Shown one piece after another: positions 1 through 6,755 of a stretch of DNA of 8,547 bases. This DNA comes from Deltaproteobacteria bacterium (GTDB lineage: Bacteria; Desulfobacterota; SM23-61), in the NCBI GenBank assembly GCA_029857975.1, contig JAOUFX010000084.1:1-8547 (forward strand), given 5' to 3'. Below the pieces are notes generated by a model. It saw nothing but the letters and a program-made list of their open reading frames with translations. It ran no database searches and was not told where the DNA came from. The first letter of the stretch is position 1, and every line of letters begins with the position of its first letter. The position numbers and the translations under genes were made by a program.

Positions 1-899
1 TCGTCCGGGGCGCCAAAGCGCATAATAGCATCGCCGCTTATGCCGATGAGATTTTAGTCACTCCTACCCGTCTGTTGACCAAAGAAGAAGGGGACTGGGC
101 AGTGGCCTTTGCCGTTCCGGGAGACGCGCCCGGGATCCGGCAGGTGGTGGTAACTTCTTCTCCCCGTTCCCGGAAACAATTGAAAGCTCCTGTAGCGGAC
201 TTTGGCTCCTGTCATTCCCTGACCATTTTTGAGGATACCTTCATCCCCTGGGAGCGGGTCTTTATGTGTGGCGAATGGGAATTCGGCGGACGGGCCGCAT
301 CCCTTTTTGCCCTGTATCACCGCCATAGTTATACGGGATGCAAACCGGCCTTTACGGATGTGATCATGGGGACTACCGCCTTAGCGGCAGAATACAATGG
401 GGTGGAAGGAGCCCAGCACATCAATCACAAACTCGCGGACCTGATCAGTGTAGCCGAATTGGTTTATGGCGCAGGCATTGCCGCGGCAGTGAAGTCCAAG
501 CCCAGTTCTTCCGGAACTTACATTCCCGATGTGGTCTTTTGCAATGTAGGACGGCGGCATGCGGGGGAAAGCCTCTATCATGAATACCAAATCTTGTGCG
601 ATGTGGCCGGGGGCCTACCGGCAACCCTGCCCTATGAAGAGGACTTCTTCCAAGAAGAAGTCGGCCCTCTTCTAAACAAATATATCATGCGGAAAACAGG
701 GATCAGCGCCGAGAACCAGCACCGCTGCTTTCGGATGACTCATGACCTGATTGGCTCCTCTTTCGGAGCGCACCGGCAGATCGCCGGCCTCCATGGAGGA
801 GGCTCCCCCATTATGGAAGTGATCGCCATTCTAGGTACCTATGATTTGAAACTTAGGAAAGAGATCGCCAAATACTTGGCTGGGATTACCAACGGGTAA
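1..899 (+). CDS. abfD: 4-hydroxybutyryl-CoA dehydratase / vinylacetyl-CoA isomerase-type flavoprotein, C-terminal part
   Basis: The gene enters from the left edge (first full codon at 3) and ends with TAA at 897-899, so about 299 of the usual ~490 residues are present. It belongs to the HpaB/AbfD flavoprotein superfamily. AbfD dehydrates 4-hydroxybutyryl-CoA to crotonyl-CoA in the cytoplasm using FAD and a [4Fe-4S] cluster. Visible support: an early GAKAHN stretch and AVAFAVP, then YHRHSYTGCK, whose His (318-320) and Cys (339-341) have the seven-residue spacing of AbfD cluster ligands His292 and Cys299, with Tyr and Lys at the places of Tyr296 and Lys300. A late GGGSPIMEV carries a Glu (816-818) that may match Glu455. 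These residues separate it from cluster-free HpaB monooxygenases. The other two cluster cysteines would lie upstream of the window, so they cannot be checked. A paralogue acting on another acyl-CoA is possible. No partner gene is visible, and the next gene is far away with its own promoter. Confidence 0.8.
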   Translation, partial: VRGAKAHNSIAAYADEILVTPTRLLTKEEGDWAVAFAVPGDAPGIRQVVVTSSPRSRKQLKAPVADFGSCHSLTIFEDTFIPWERVFMCGEWEFGGRAASLFALYHRHSYTGCKPAFTDVIMGTTALAAEYNGVEGAQHINHKLADLISVAELVYGAGIAAAVKSKPSSSGTYIPDVVFCNVGRRHAGESLYHEYQILCDVAGGLPATLPYEEDFFQEEVGPLLNKYIMRKTGISAENQHRCFRMTHDLIGSSFGAHRQIAGLHGGGSPIMEVIAILGTYDLKLRKEIAKYLAGITNG

Positions 900-901
900 A
901 A

Positions 902-917
902 GTTCCCCGATCGGAAC
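902..917 (+). other. Short hairpin just after the abfD-like stop
   Basis: GTTCC (902-906) and GGAAC (913-917) form a 5-bp stem around CCGATC. No T-run follows, so it is at best a weak 3' end structure. No better terminator for the upstream gene was seen. Confidence 0.25.
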
Positions 918-1085
918 GAAGGATAGTAATACAACAGAAGCACCCTGGCGCCTATTTGATCTTATCCAGATTCAAGAGGAGTTGAAAGAAATCTTTGGTC
1001 TTTGGGGTATGTTTCGATAACTCCTGAACCGATCGGTCTTCCAATCCTTCTTAATCGAAGGGGTTTCCAACGGGAGATTACTTCC

Positions 1086-1136
1086 TGAAATGTTGTCCTT
1101 GTGATTTTCCTTCGGAATACAACATTTCAATCACAA
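1086..1136 (+). repeat. Overlapping, mutually exclusive hairpins
   Basis: TGAAATGTTGT (1086-1096) is the exact reverse complement of ACAACATTTCA (1119-1129). Within its 22-nt loop, TTGTGATT (1099-1106) is the exact reverse complement of AATCACAA (1129-1136), which starts on the last base of the first stem. The two helices therefore compete, giving either an 11-bp or an 8-bp hairpin. No T-run follows, so this is not an ordinary terminator. It could be a nested DNA operator or a structured RNA; neither is proven. Confidence 0.55.
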
Positions 1137-1377
1137 CTCTTCAATTTGGGCTTGAAAACCGAAGCCATTTCCAAAGGCAATTTTTCCCTTGACTGCTCAT
1201 GAATGAGAGAGTATTTATGGGTCAGTTATTCCCATCTTTTTCTGATTAACCAACAACCTGCCCTCTGGCCTTCTGGAGCAGAGTATGAAAAGGAATTTCC
1301 GGAAGGTGTCCATACAAAGACTTGAAGGGAATTTCTATTCTTTTGGAGCCATTTTTCATCTATGACTCCGGTTTGCA

Positions 1378-1406
1378 TTGTTGTTATCAAGTCTTGATAA
1401 CAACAA
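1378..1406. promoter_or_regulatory. Perfect 29-bp palindrome, candidate operator
   Basis: TTGTTGTTATCAAG (1378-1391) and CTTGATAACAACAA (1393-1406) are exact reverse complements around one central T. A perfect 14-bp arm is very unlikely by chance, and a 1-nt loop is a poor RNA hairpin, so a binding site for a dimeric repressor or activator is the most natural reading. Its centre lies about 140 bp upstream of the predicted transcription start of the liv operon, which is far for simple repression and more in keeping with an activator or a looping regulator. The protein family cannot be told from the site. Confidence 0.6.
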
Positions 1407-1482
1407 AACCTTCCGAGCACCGAAGTCTGGTTAAGTGAATATGAATATATAATTTGGGCAAATTCGATTAAGACGAAGCTTG

Positions 1483-1523
1483 AAAAAAATTTACTTGACA
1501 TGAATTTTTCTTTATTCTATATT
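1483..1523 (+). promoter_or_regulatory. Strong sigma70-type promoter for the liv leader and operon
   Basis: TTGACA (1495-1500) is a perfect -35 box. A 17-bp spacer leads to TATATT (1518-1523), one base off the -10 consensus. An A-tract followed by TTT (1483-1492) directly upstream resembles an UP element. The start of transcription would fall near 1530-1532, giving a leader of about 245 nt before the first liv gene. An isolated TATAAT at 1448-1453 lacks a matching -35 box. Confidence 0.8.
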
Positions 1524-1604
1524 CGGGCCTGAGTCTGAGTCGCCCTATCTTAACTCATTCTAAGTTGACCTAGCAAGCTGACCATAAATCTTCTGGAGTA
1601 ACTG

Positions 1605-1640
1605 ATGAAAACGTGGGGCTGCTGGAAAATGCTGATATAA
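1605..1640 (+). CDS. Candidate leader peptide MKTWGCWKMLI with two Trp codons
   Basis: An 11-codon ORF starts at ATG 1605 and stops with TAA at 1638-1640. GGAG at 1595-1598 lies 6 nt before the start, a good Shine-Dalgarno spacing. The peptide is MKTWGCWKMLI, with Trp codons at 1614-1616 and 1623-1625. The ORF lies about 75 nt into the predicted transcript, and its stop codon overlaps the first base pairs of the terminator stem at 1639. This is the layout of an attenuation leader peptide. A ribosome on the stop codon would cover the left terminator arm and favour read-through, whereas one stalled on the Trp codons would leave the arm free. That is the opposite of the classical E. coli trp attenuator and closer in sense to the tryptophan-inducible tnaC leader. 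A chance ORF is possible, since the peptide has no relative that I recognise. Confidence 0.55.
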   Translation: MKTWGCWKMLI

Positions 1641-1679
1641 AGCCTCCAAGGAGTTTTTACACTTCCCTGGAGGCTTTTT
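1639..1679 (+). terminator. Intrinsic terminator inside the liv leader (attenuator)
   Basis: AAAGCCTCCA (1639-1648) pairs perfectly with TGGAGGCTTT (1668-1677). After an A-C mismatch the stem continues with GGAG (1650-1653) against TTCC (1663-1666), leaving a 9-nt loop. The strand runs on through T residues to 1679. It lies between the only good promoter and the first liv gene, so it must be read through for operon expression unless another promoter exists. Two upstream segments could pair with its left arm: GGGGCT (1615-1620, inside the leader ORF) with AGCCTC (1641-1646), and the Shine-Dalgarno region (1589-1598, one bulge) with 1644-1652. Either could serve as antiterminator. Confidence 0.8.
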
Positions 1680-1776
1680 ATTTGGCCCTTTATAACCTAA
1701 AGTTGAGGCGGGCAGCCGATGGTTGAAATGAACACCCACTAAAATAGCAGATATCATTTAAAGAAAGGAGAGTGCT
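1680..1776 (+). promoter_or_regulatory. Post-attenuator leader and ribosome binding site of the binding-protein gene
   Basis: No promoter with acceptable spacing was found between the terminator and the gene: TTGAAA and TAAAAT near 1723-1745 are only about 11 bp apart. AGGAG at 1766-1770 sits 6 nt before ATG 1777 and fixes that start. Confidence 0.6.
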
Positions 1777-3015
1777 ATGAAACGGTATTTCCCCAGGAAA
1801 GTTTCGGTATGGGGGATAGCAATTTTAACATCATGGTTCATATCTCTACCCTATACTCAGGCAGCTAATCCAGAACCGGTTAAGATTGGGCTCATTACCG
1901 ATCTCACAGGGGCAGCCTATGTAAATGCAAGAGATTCCGCGGATGGGGCCAAGCTAGCGGTAGATCGCATGAACGCAGCGGGCGGCATTTTAGGTAGGAA
2001 AGTGGAGCTTCTTGTCCGAGACAGTGCCCTCAAGACGGACCTAGGGGTCTCTCATGCCCGGGAATTGATTCTGGACAAAAAAGTGAATTTCATGATGGGC
2101 CCGATAAGTAGTGGCGTTCGCCTGGCCATCTCAGATGTATGTCGAACATTTAAAGTACCCCTAATAGACTGTATAGGTGGCTCAGTATCGCTGCATGAAG
2201 AGAGAGGCCATGATTATTTCTGGCAAATAAGCGTCTCTACCGCCGGGGAATCCTATGGAGCTGCGGTCGGCTGCTCCAAGTTTAAAAAAATAAAGACTCT
2301 GGCCACTTTAGCTCCCGACTATGTATGGGGACGGCAGGAGGTTGAGGGATTTACGGAGCCGTTTAAAAAGATGCGCCCTGAAGTGAAGGTGCTTGAGAAC
2401 TTCTGGCCGAAGCTCGGCGAAAAAGATTATACTCCTTATATCACTGTTATCATCGCTAAGAAGCCAGACTTATTGTATTCGGTTTTGTATGGAGGGGATT
2501 GGGTCAACTTTGTGAAACAGGCAAAACCCTATGGGCTTTTTGAAAAGATGTTGGTCTTTTGTTTTGCCGAAGCAAGCGCCCAGATGGCCTTGGGAAAGGA
2601 GGCTCCGGAGAATACATGGGGATTCGCACGGGCCCCAGCAGTCTCTATCGGTACCGCAGAGATGAAGAGCTTTGTCAAAGAATACAAGGAGAAGATAGGA
2701 AGGTTTCCAGGCGACACTTCCGTTACGACCTATGATGCGATTTATGCCTTTAAGTATGGAGCTGAGAAAGCAAAAAGCACCGATGGGCCTGCTTGGGTCA
2801 AGGCCATGAAAGGCGCCTCAGTCCCAACGCTCAGAGGAATCGTCAAGTTCCGCGAATGCGACAACCTCTCCAACTCCCCTGAATACATTGGCCCAATGGC
2901 CTTTGACCCGCAATATGGTTTCGCAATCTTTAAACCGGCTGAAGCCGTCGATACATTGCCTATTGCCCGAACCTGTGAAGAGACCATGGAGCTCCGTAAG
3001 AAAGCTAAAAAATAA
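1777..3015 (+). CDS. livK: Periplasmic substrate-binding protein of a Liv/HAAT-type ABC transporter
   Basis: This 412-residue protein captures the substrate in the periplasm and delivers it to the permease encoded downstream. Residues 1-29 form a Sec signal peptide: basic MKRYFPRK, a hydrophobic core, and a TQA-A cleavage site. There is no lipobox cysteine, which points to a free periplasmic protein in a Gram-negative cell. The mature part begins VKIGLITDLTGA, followed by a DGAKLAVDRMNAAGGILGRK stretch, the hallmark of the type I periplasmic binding fold (Peripla_BP_6). Later segments (a GPISSGVRLAI region near residue 108, PLIDCIGGS near 130, VTTYDAIYAFKYGAE near 316) fit the two-lobe fold. 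The substrate cannot be read from sequence: this family takes branched-chain and aromatic amino acids, amides, urea and aromatic acids. It is the first gene of the operon, under the attenuator-like leader. Confidence 0.9.
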   Translation: MKRYFPRKVSVWGIAILTSWFISLPYTQAANPEPVKIGLITDLTGAAYVNARDSADGAKLAVDRMNAAGGILGRKVELLVRDSALKTDLGVSHARELILDKKVNFMMGPISSGVRLAISDVCRTFKVPLIDCIGGSVSLHEERGHDYFWQISVSTAGESYGAAVGCSKFKKIKTLATLAPDYVWGRQEVEGFTEPFKKMRPEVKVLENFWPKLGEKDYTPYITVIIAKKPDLLYSVLYGGDWVNFVKQAKPYGLFEKMLVFCFAEASAQMALGKEAPENTWGFARAPAVSIGTAEMKSFVKEYKEKIGRFPGDTSVTTYDAIYAFKYGAEKAKSTDGPAWVKAMKGASVPTLRGIVKFRECDNLSNSPEYIGPMAFDPQYGFAIFKPAEAVDTLPIARTCEETMELRKKAKK

Positions 3016-3045
3016 TTGGGCTTAGATGTCCAAGAAAACTTTAAT

Positions 3046-3927
3046 ATGACCTCTGTTACCTTTGTTACCTTTATAAACCAATTCATAAGCGGAGCGACCT
3101 ATGGGCTGGTTTTGTTTATGGTAGCCCTGGGGTTGGCCTTGATCTTCGGCGTTATGTCGATCGTCAACCTGGCCCATGGGTCGCTCTACATGATGGGAGC
3201 ATTCTTTGGCTATTTTATCTGGTTTGCTTTCAAAGATATGCATTTTTCTTTCTGGCTGAGCGTCCTATTGGCTGGACTTGCAGTGGCTGGCGCTGGGTTA
3301 ATTCTTGAGTTTCTGCTTCGGCCGTTCTATCGCCGGGGACACACGGACCAGCTTCTGTTCACCTATGCCTTCACCTACATCATCGCTGACTTGGTAAAGA
3401 TGTTCTGGGGGGGGAGATATTATACCCTCCCTCGGCCTCCTGGGCTGGAGGGAAGCCTTACTATGGCAGGAATCATGCTTCCGACTTACAATCTATTCAT
3501 CATTGGGGTCTCGCTTTTAATATGTGTACTTCTATGGTTCCTACTGGCCAGGACCAAATTAGGAAAAATCATTAGGGCTGCGGTATTTGATCGAGAAATG
3601 GTTGGCATTTTGGGGATCCGTCTACCCTGGTTATTTGCCTTCGTCTTTGGCATAGGGGCCTTTGTTGCCGGAGCAGCAGGTCTTTTGGCCGCTCCGATGG
3701 GTAGCATTGGAGTGGGCATGGATGCAGAAATTATTGTGCCCGTATTCGTGGTCTGTATCATCGGCGGCATGGGCAGCTTTTTAGGAGCACTGATTGCATC
3801 CCTTATCGTTGGCGAGGTCTATGCCTTCGGCATTTTGATACTGCCCCAGATGGCCATGGCTTTTATGTTTGTGGTGGTTATCGTGATTTTGATCATTCGC
3901 CCCCAGGGGCTCTTTGGGAGATCTTAA
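3046..3927 (+). CDS. livH: ABC transporter permease, LivH type
   Basis: This 293-residue inner-membrane protein is one half of the transport channel. It has hydrophobic segments throughout, with the LivH signature MSIVNLAHGSLYMMGAFFGY (residues 37-56). The cytoplasmic coupling region near residues 177-212 (IRAAVFDREMVGILGIR, then FVAGAAGLLAAP) contacts an ATPase. The C-terminus IIRPQGLFGRS is typical of the family. ATG 3046 was chosen because it opens the first family-like segment. An in-frame TTG at 3016 would add ten polar residues, and neither start has a strong Shine-Dalgarno, so translation may be coupled to the upstream gene, whose stop lies 30 nt earlier. Confidence 0.9.
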   Translation: MTSVTFVTFINQFISGATYGLVLFMVALGLALIFGVMSIVNLAHGSLYMMGAFFGYFIWFAFKDMHFSFWLSVLLAGLAVAGAGLILEFLLRPFYRRGHTDQLLFTYAFTYIIADLVKMFWGGRYYTLPRPPGLEGSLTMAGIMLPTYNLFIIGVSLLICVLLWFLLARTKLGKIIRAAVFDREMVGILGIRLPWLFAFVFGIGAFVAGAAGLLAAPMGSIGVGMDAEIIVPVFVVCIIGGMGSFLGALIASLIVGEVYAFGILILPQMAMAFMFVVVIVILIIRPQGLFGRS

Positions 3928-3937
3928 AGGCAAAACA

Positions 3938-4915
3938 ATGAACAAGAATATTCTGGAGAGTCTGAGATTTGGCGCAAGGAGTTGGAAGCTATGGATCCTC
4001 TTGGTGAGTCTCCTGGTAGCAGTGATCATCCCACACCTTTTGCCCCGCTATCCTATTCACCTTCTGAATCTCTTTCTGATCGGCTGCTTATTTGCTTTGA
4101 GTTATAATATCCTGCTGGGCAATACGGGCCTTCTCTCCTTCGGTCATGCTGCTTATTTCGGCCTTGGTGCTTACGGCGTTGCTCTGCTCATGAAAAAAGC
4201 CGGTATTCATTATTTTTTGGCTATTCCCATGAGTTTGATCATCACGGGCATAATAGCTGCTATCATTGGATATTTTTGTTCCCGAGTTGTGGCCATGTCT
4301 TTTGCTATTCTTACCTTAGCCTTCGGTGAACTTCTTTTTACGATTGCCTCTAAATGGTACACATTTACCGGGGGAGATGATGGGATCCAGTCTGTATACC
4401 CTCCCAGCATCATCGCTTCCAGTGCCCGTTTCTATTACTTTACGCTCATTGTTGTGACCTTAGCATCCATAACTATATGGCGAATTTTTCATTCTCCCTT
4501 CGGATATACTCTTCAATGTATCAGGGATAACAGGCCAAAGAGCGAATCTATCGGCATCAATGTGAGACGTTATCAGTGGATGGCTTTTATAATATCCGGG
4601 ATATTTGCCGGACTAGCCGGAAGCCTCTCCGTAACTCTTAACTGGACAGTCGCTCCAACGGAAATGGGATGGGTTAAGGGAGGGGAGCCCCTCGTCATGA
4701 CCATAGTGGGCGGGCAGTATGTTTTTGGAGGACCCATTATTGGGGCAGCGATTTTCACTTTTTTCCACTTTTTCGTTGGCCAGATCACTCTTTATTGGGC
4801 TCTCGTCATCGGGATTGTCTTGGCATTGGTCGTGCGTTTCCTACCTGGGGGAATAGGGGGTTATATTCAGGAGAGAATGGCTATTAAACGTCAAACCCTT
4901 TCAAGTGGAGTTTGA
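3938..4915 (+). CDS. livM: ABC transporter permease, LivM type
   Basis: This 325-residue inner-membrane protein is the second half of the channel. LLGNTGLLSFGHAAYFGLGA (residues 59-78) is the classic LivM motif. TGGDDGI near 144 matches the family TGGxxG element. RDNRPKSESIGINVRRYQW (197-215), followed by AFIISGIFAGLAGSL, is the coupling loop that contacts an ATPase. The C-terminus RFLPGGIGGYIQE is normal for the family. ATG 3938 is preferred over an in-frame TTG at 3914 because AAAGG (3925-3929) precedes it at workable spacing and the TTG lies inside livH. The gap to livH is 10 bp, and the stop lies just before the livG start. Confidence 0.9.
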   Translation: MNKNILESLRFGARSWKLWILLVSLLVAVIIPHLLPRYPIHLLNLFLIGCLFALSYNILLGNTGLLSFGHAAYFGLGAYGVALLMKKAGIHYFLAIPMSLIITGIIAAIIGYFCSRVVAMSFAILTLAFGELLFTIASKWYTFTGGDDGIQSVYPPSIIASSARFYYFTLIVVTLASITIWRIFHSPFGYTLQCIRDNRPKSESIGINVRRYQWMAFIISGIFAGLAGSLSVTLNWTVAPTEMGWVKGGEPLVMTIVGGQYVFGGPIIGAAIFTFFHFFVGQITLYWALVIGIVLALVVRFLPGGIGGYIQERMAIKRQTLSSGV

Positions 4916-4916
4916 G

Positions 4917-5657
4917 GTGATTTTACAAATTAAGGGATTAACCAAAATTTTTGGCGCTCTTTATGCAGTTGATAATGTCAGTTTCGGAATCGATCGAGGA
5001 GAGTTGGTCGCTTTACTTGGTCCCAATGGAGCTGGCAAGACTACCCTGTTTAACCTTATCACCGGCTTCATAATTCCTGAAGCAGGAAAGGTGATGTTTA
5101 AGGGAGAGGATATCACCAAACTACCTCCCCACTCCATTGCCCATAAAAAAATTGGCCTGGCTTTTCAAGTCACTAAAATCTTTTCTAGACTCACCGTCTT
5201 TCAGAACATTCAAGTTGCTCTTTTTGTCTCTAAAGGAAAGGCCAAGAACCTTTTTTCACTGGCCCCTAAAATGATGAAGGAAGATACCAATGAAATATTA
5301 GAGGCAGTCGGACTTGCCCAAATGGCCCAAACTCCGGCTGATACTCTATCCCAGCCAGATAAAAAGCGGCTCGAGTTAGGCATAGCTTTGGCCTGTAGGC
5401 CAGAGCTTCTGCTCCTGGATGAACCGACCTCTGGACAGTCTGTTGAAGAGACCTTTTCCATTATGGAATTAGTCAAAAAAATCAACGAGGAACAGGGATT
5501 AACCCTCCTATTCATTGAACATAAGATGGCCGTTGTATTCGGTATTGCGCGCCGGATAATCGTAATGCACCAAGGGCGGGTTATTGCTGATGGCAAGCCG
5601 GAGGCTGTGAGGGAGGATAAAGAGGTACAAAAAGCCTACCTCGGTGAAAGCTTATGA
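4917..5657 (+). CDS. livG: ABC transporter ATP-binding protein, LivG type
   Basis: This 246-residue cytoplasmic ATPase is one of the two that power the transporter. Walker A is GPNGAGKTTL (35-44), the Q-loop lies in AFQVTKIF (82-89), Walker B is LLLLDEP (164-170), and the switch His is in FIEHKM (199-204). The signature loop reads LSQPDKKRLELG (144-155) in place of the canonical LSGGQ, so the usual glycines are missing; Liv-type ATPases vary here, but this is an unusual form. GTG 4917 was chosen because GGAG (4907-4910) lies 6 nt before it. An earlier GTG at 4905 lacks a Shine-Dalgarno and would add four residues. The start comes one base after the livM stop, and the stop overlaps the livF start, indicating coupled translation. 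Confidence 0.9.
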   Translation: MILQIKGLTKIFGALYAVDNVSFGIDRGELVALLGPNGAGKTTLFNLITGFIIPEAGKVMFKGEDITKLPPHSIAHKKIGLAFQVTKIFSRLTVFQNIQVALFVSKGKAKNLFSLAPKMMKEDTNEILEAVGLAQMAQTPADTLSQPDKKRLELGIALACRPELLLLDEPTSGQSVEETFSIMELVKKINEEQGLTLLFIEHKMAVVFGIARRIIVMHQGRVIADGKPEAVREDKEVQKAYLGESL

Positions 5658-6355
5658 TTCTGGAAGTCAAAGATATCCACACCTATTATGGAAGTAGCCA
5701 TGTCATTTTCGGTCTTTCTCTCCATGTGGCGGAAAAGGAACTGGTTGGACTGATGGGACGCAATGGAGCAGGCAAGACGACCACCTTGTTAAGTATTATA
5801 GGCGCCACCCCGCCTAAATCTGGAAGTATTCAATTCTTGGGCGAAGAGATAAGAGGTAAATTCACCTATTACATAGCTCGGCTGGGCATCGGATTCGTCC
5901 CCGATAACAGGAGAATTTTTCCTGACTTATCGGTTCTTGACAACCTGAAAATAGGGGAGAGAACGCGATTGGGGACCAATAAATGGACGGTAGAGAGAGT
6001 CTTTGAACTCTTTCCTAAATTGAGAGAATTGGGAAAGCGAAAGGGGGAGCATCTCAGTGGCGGTGAACAGCAGATGCTGGCTATTGGCCGAGCTCTGATG
6101 GGAAATCCCCAGCTATTACTCATGGATGAGCCCACTTCCGGTCTATCACCTTTGTTGGTAAATGCGCTGGGAAAACAAATAAAAAGATTGACGGAAGAAG
6201 GCGTGACGGTCCTCCTTTCGGAACAAAATGCAGCTTTTATTACCACCTTAGCTGACCGAGCTTATATTATCGATATGGGAATGATCCGTTACGAGGGTGG
6301 GACGAAAGGGCTTATCGAAAACGAAGAGATCCGGAAGAGATATCTGTTAATTTGA
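5654..6355 (+). CDS. livF: ABC transporter ATP-binding protein, LivF type
   Basis: This 233-residue cytoplasmic ATPase is the partner of LivG. Walker A is GRNGAGKTTT (35-44) and FVPDNRRIFPDLSVLDNL (81-98) is the characteristic LivF Q-loop region. A canonical signature LSGGEQQMLAIGRAL (134-148) and Walker B LLLMDEPTSGL (154-164) follow. LLSEQNAAF (187-195) carries Gln at the switch-His position, which is normal for LivF. The ATG overlaps the livG stop by four bases (ATGA). In the LivG-LivF heterodimer the intact signature here would complete one ATP site, while the odd LivG signature would face the other. It is the last gene of the operon. No clear terminator follows directly. Confidence 0.92.
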   Translation: MILEVKDIHTYYGSSHVIFGLSLHVAEKELVGLMGRNGAGKTTTLLSIIGATPPKSGSIQFLGEEIRGKFTYYIARLGIGFVPDNRRIFPDLSVLDNLKIGERTRLGTNKWTVERVFELFPKLRELGKRKGEHLSGGEQQMLAIGRALMGNPQLLLMDEPTSGLSPLLVNALGKQIKRLTEEGVTVLLSEQNAAFITTLADRAYIIDMGMIRYEGGTKGLIENEEIRKRYLLI

Positions 6356-6390
6356 GTTGACCTATCACCAGATTTATATCGGTGCTGAGA

Positions 6391-6679
6391 TGCAAGTGTC
6401 CTGCCTTCTCCACGCTTCTCAATATGATGGGCGAGGTCATCGAAAAGGAGCTAGTCCCCCAAAGGTCTGCGTTTGCTTATCATCGAAGTCCCCATGAACA
6501 ATCCCATTCTACAAAAAGCGGTTCAGGTGGGGCCGTGACAACCGCTTCAGGTCCATGAGAAGACCCTTGAACTACTGCAACAATAAAATATGGAGGAGGT
6601 CAAGGGCCAACCCAAACTGGTCATCCACGGCATGGGCAATAAAAGATCCCTGCCTTCAAAAAAATGTCCGTTAACCTGA
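6391..6679 (+). pseudogene. Decayed coding sequence of unknown family
   Basis: Between livF and the next gene, protein-like text can be followed through one frame change and two in-frame stops. LLNMMGEVIEKELV (about 6415-6456) is in one frame. After the C/A run at 6456-6463 the next frame reads LRLLIIEVPMNNPILQKAVQ, a TGA at 6536-6538, QVHEKTLELLQQ (6548-6583), a TAA at 6584-6586, then MEEVKGQPKLVIHGMGNKRS and a final TGA at 6677-6679. All parts after 6463 share a frame, and the composition is protein-like (amphipathic VHEKTLELLQQ, then a KLVIHGMGN strand-like stretch). I do not recognise the family. The alternative is chance open stretches in non-coding DNA. Confidence 0.4.
6516..6547 (+). 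repeat. 8-bp inverted repeat between livF and the SDR gene
   Basis: AAGCGGTT (6516-6523) and AACCGCTT (6540-6547) are exact reverse complements with a 16-nt loop. No T-run follows, so it is not a standard terminator, though it is the best hairpin seen after the liv operon. It lies within the suspected decayed gene. Confidence 0.35.
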
Positions 6680-6755
6680 AACCACTTCCCTTAAGTATTC
6701 TCGTGTCCTTTACTGCCTCTTTTTTCCCAGTTCTTAGGTAACAAAATATTTTTAT

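Larger units (their letters stand above)
900..1494. other. Long non-coding gap upstream of the liv promoter
   Basis: About 600 bases without a believable gene. The only longer ORF (minus strand, 1226-1501) has no family-like features, and its start overlaps the promoter described below. The stretch looks more A/T-rich than the flanking genes and holds the hairpin pair at 1086-1136 and the palindrome at 1378-1406. Smaller inverted repeats include CTCAT/ATGAG near 1196-1207 and GGAG/CTCC around 1346-1369. No regulator gene is present, so any protein binding here is encoded elsewhere. Confidence 0.5.

Noticed and set aside
75..899. TTG at 75 as the true start of the AbfD-like gene
   Set aside because: The reading frame is open to the left edge and the residues before it (GAKAHN, DEILVTPTR) are family-like, so the gene is simply cut by the window.
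1086..1136. Classical H-type pseudoknot
   Set aside because: The second helix would need to begin with no linker after the full 11-bp first stem, which cannot span it. Competing hairpins fit better.
1189..1217. Promoter TTGACT - 17 bp - TATTTA
   Set aside because: The -10 box matches consensus at only three of six positions and there is no gene or RNA directly behind it. The 1495-1523 promoter is far better.
1226..1501. Minus-strand ORF of 91 codons upstream of the liv operon
   Set aside because: No recognisable family, no clear ribosome site, and it runs through the palindrome and ends of the liv promoter region; the strong plus-strand signals explain the region better.
3016..3045. TTG 3016 as the LivH start
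   Set aside because: It would add a polar GLDVQENFN segment not expected in LivH, directly against the previous stop and without a Shine-Dalgarno. ATG 3046 is preferred.
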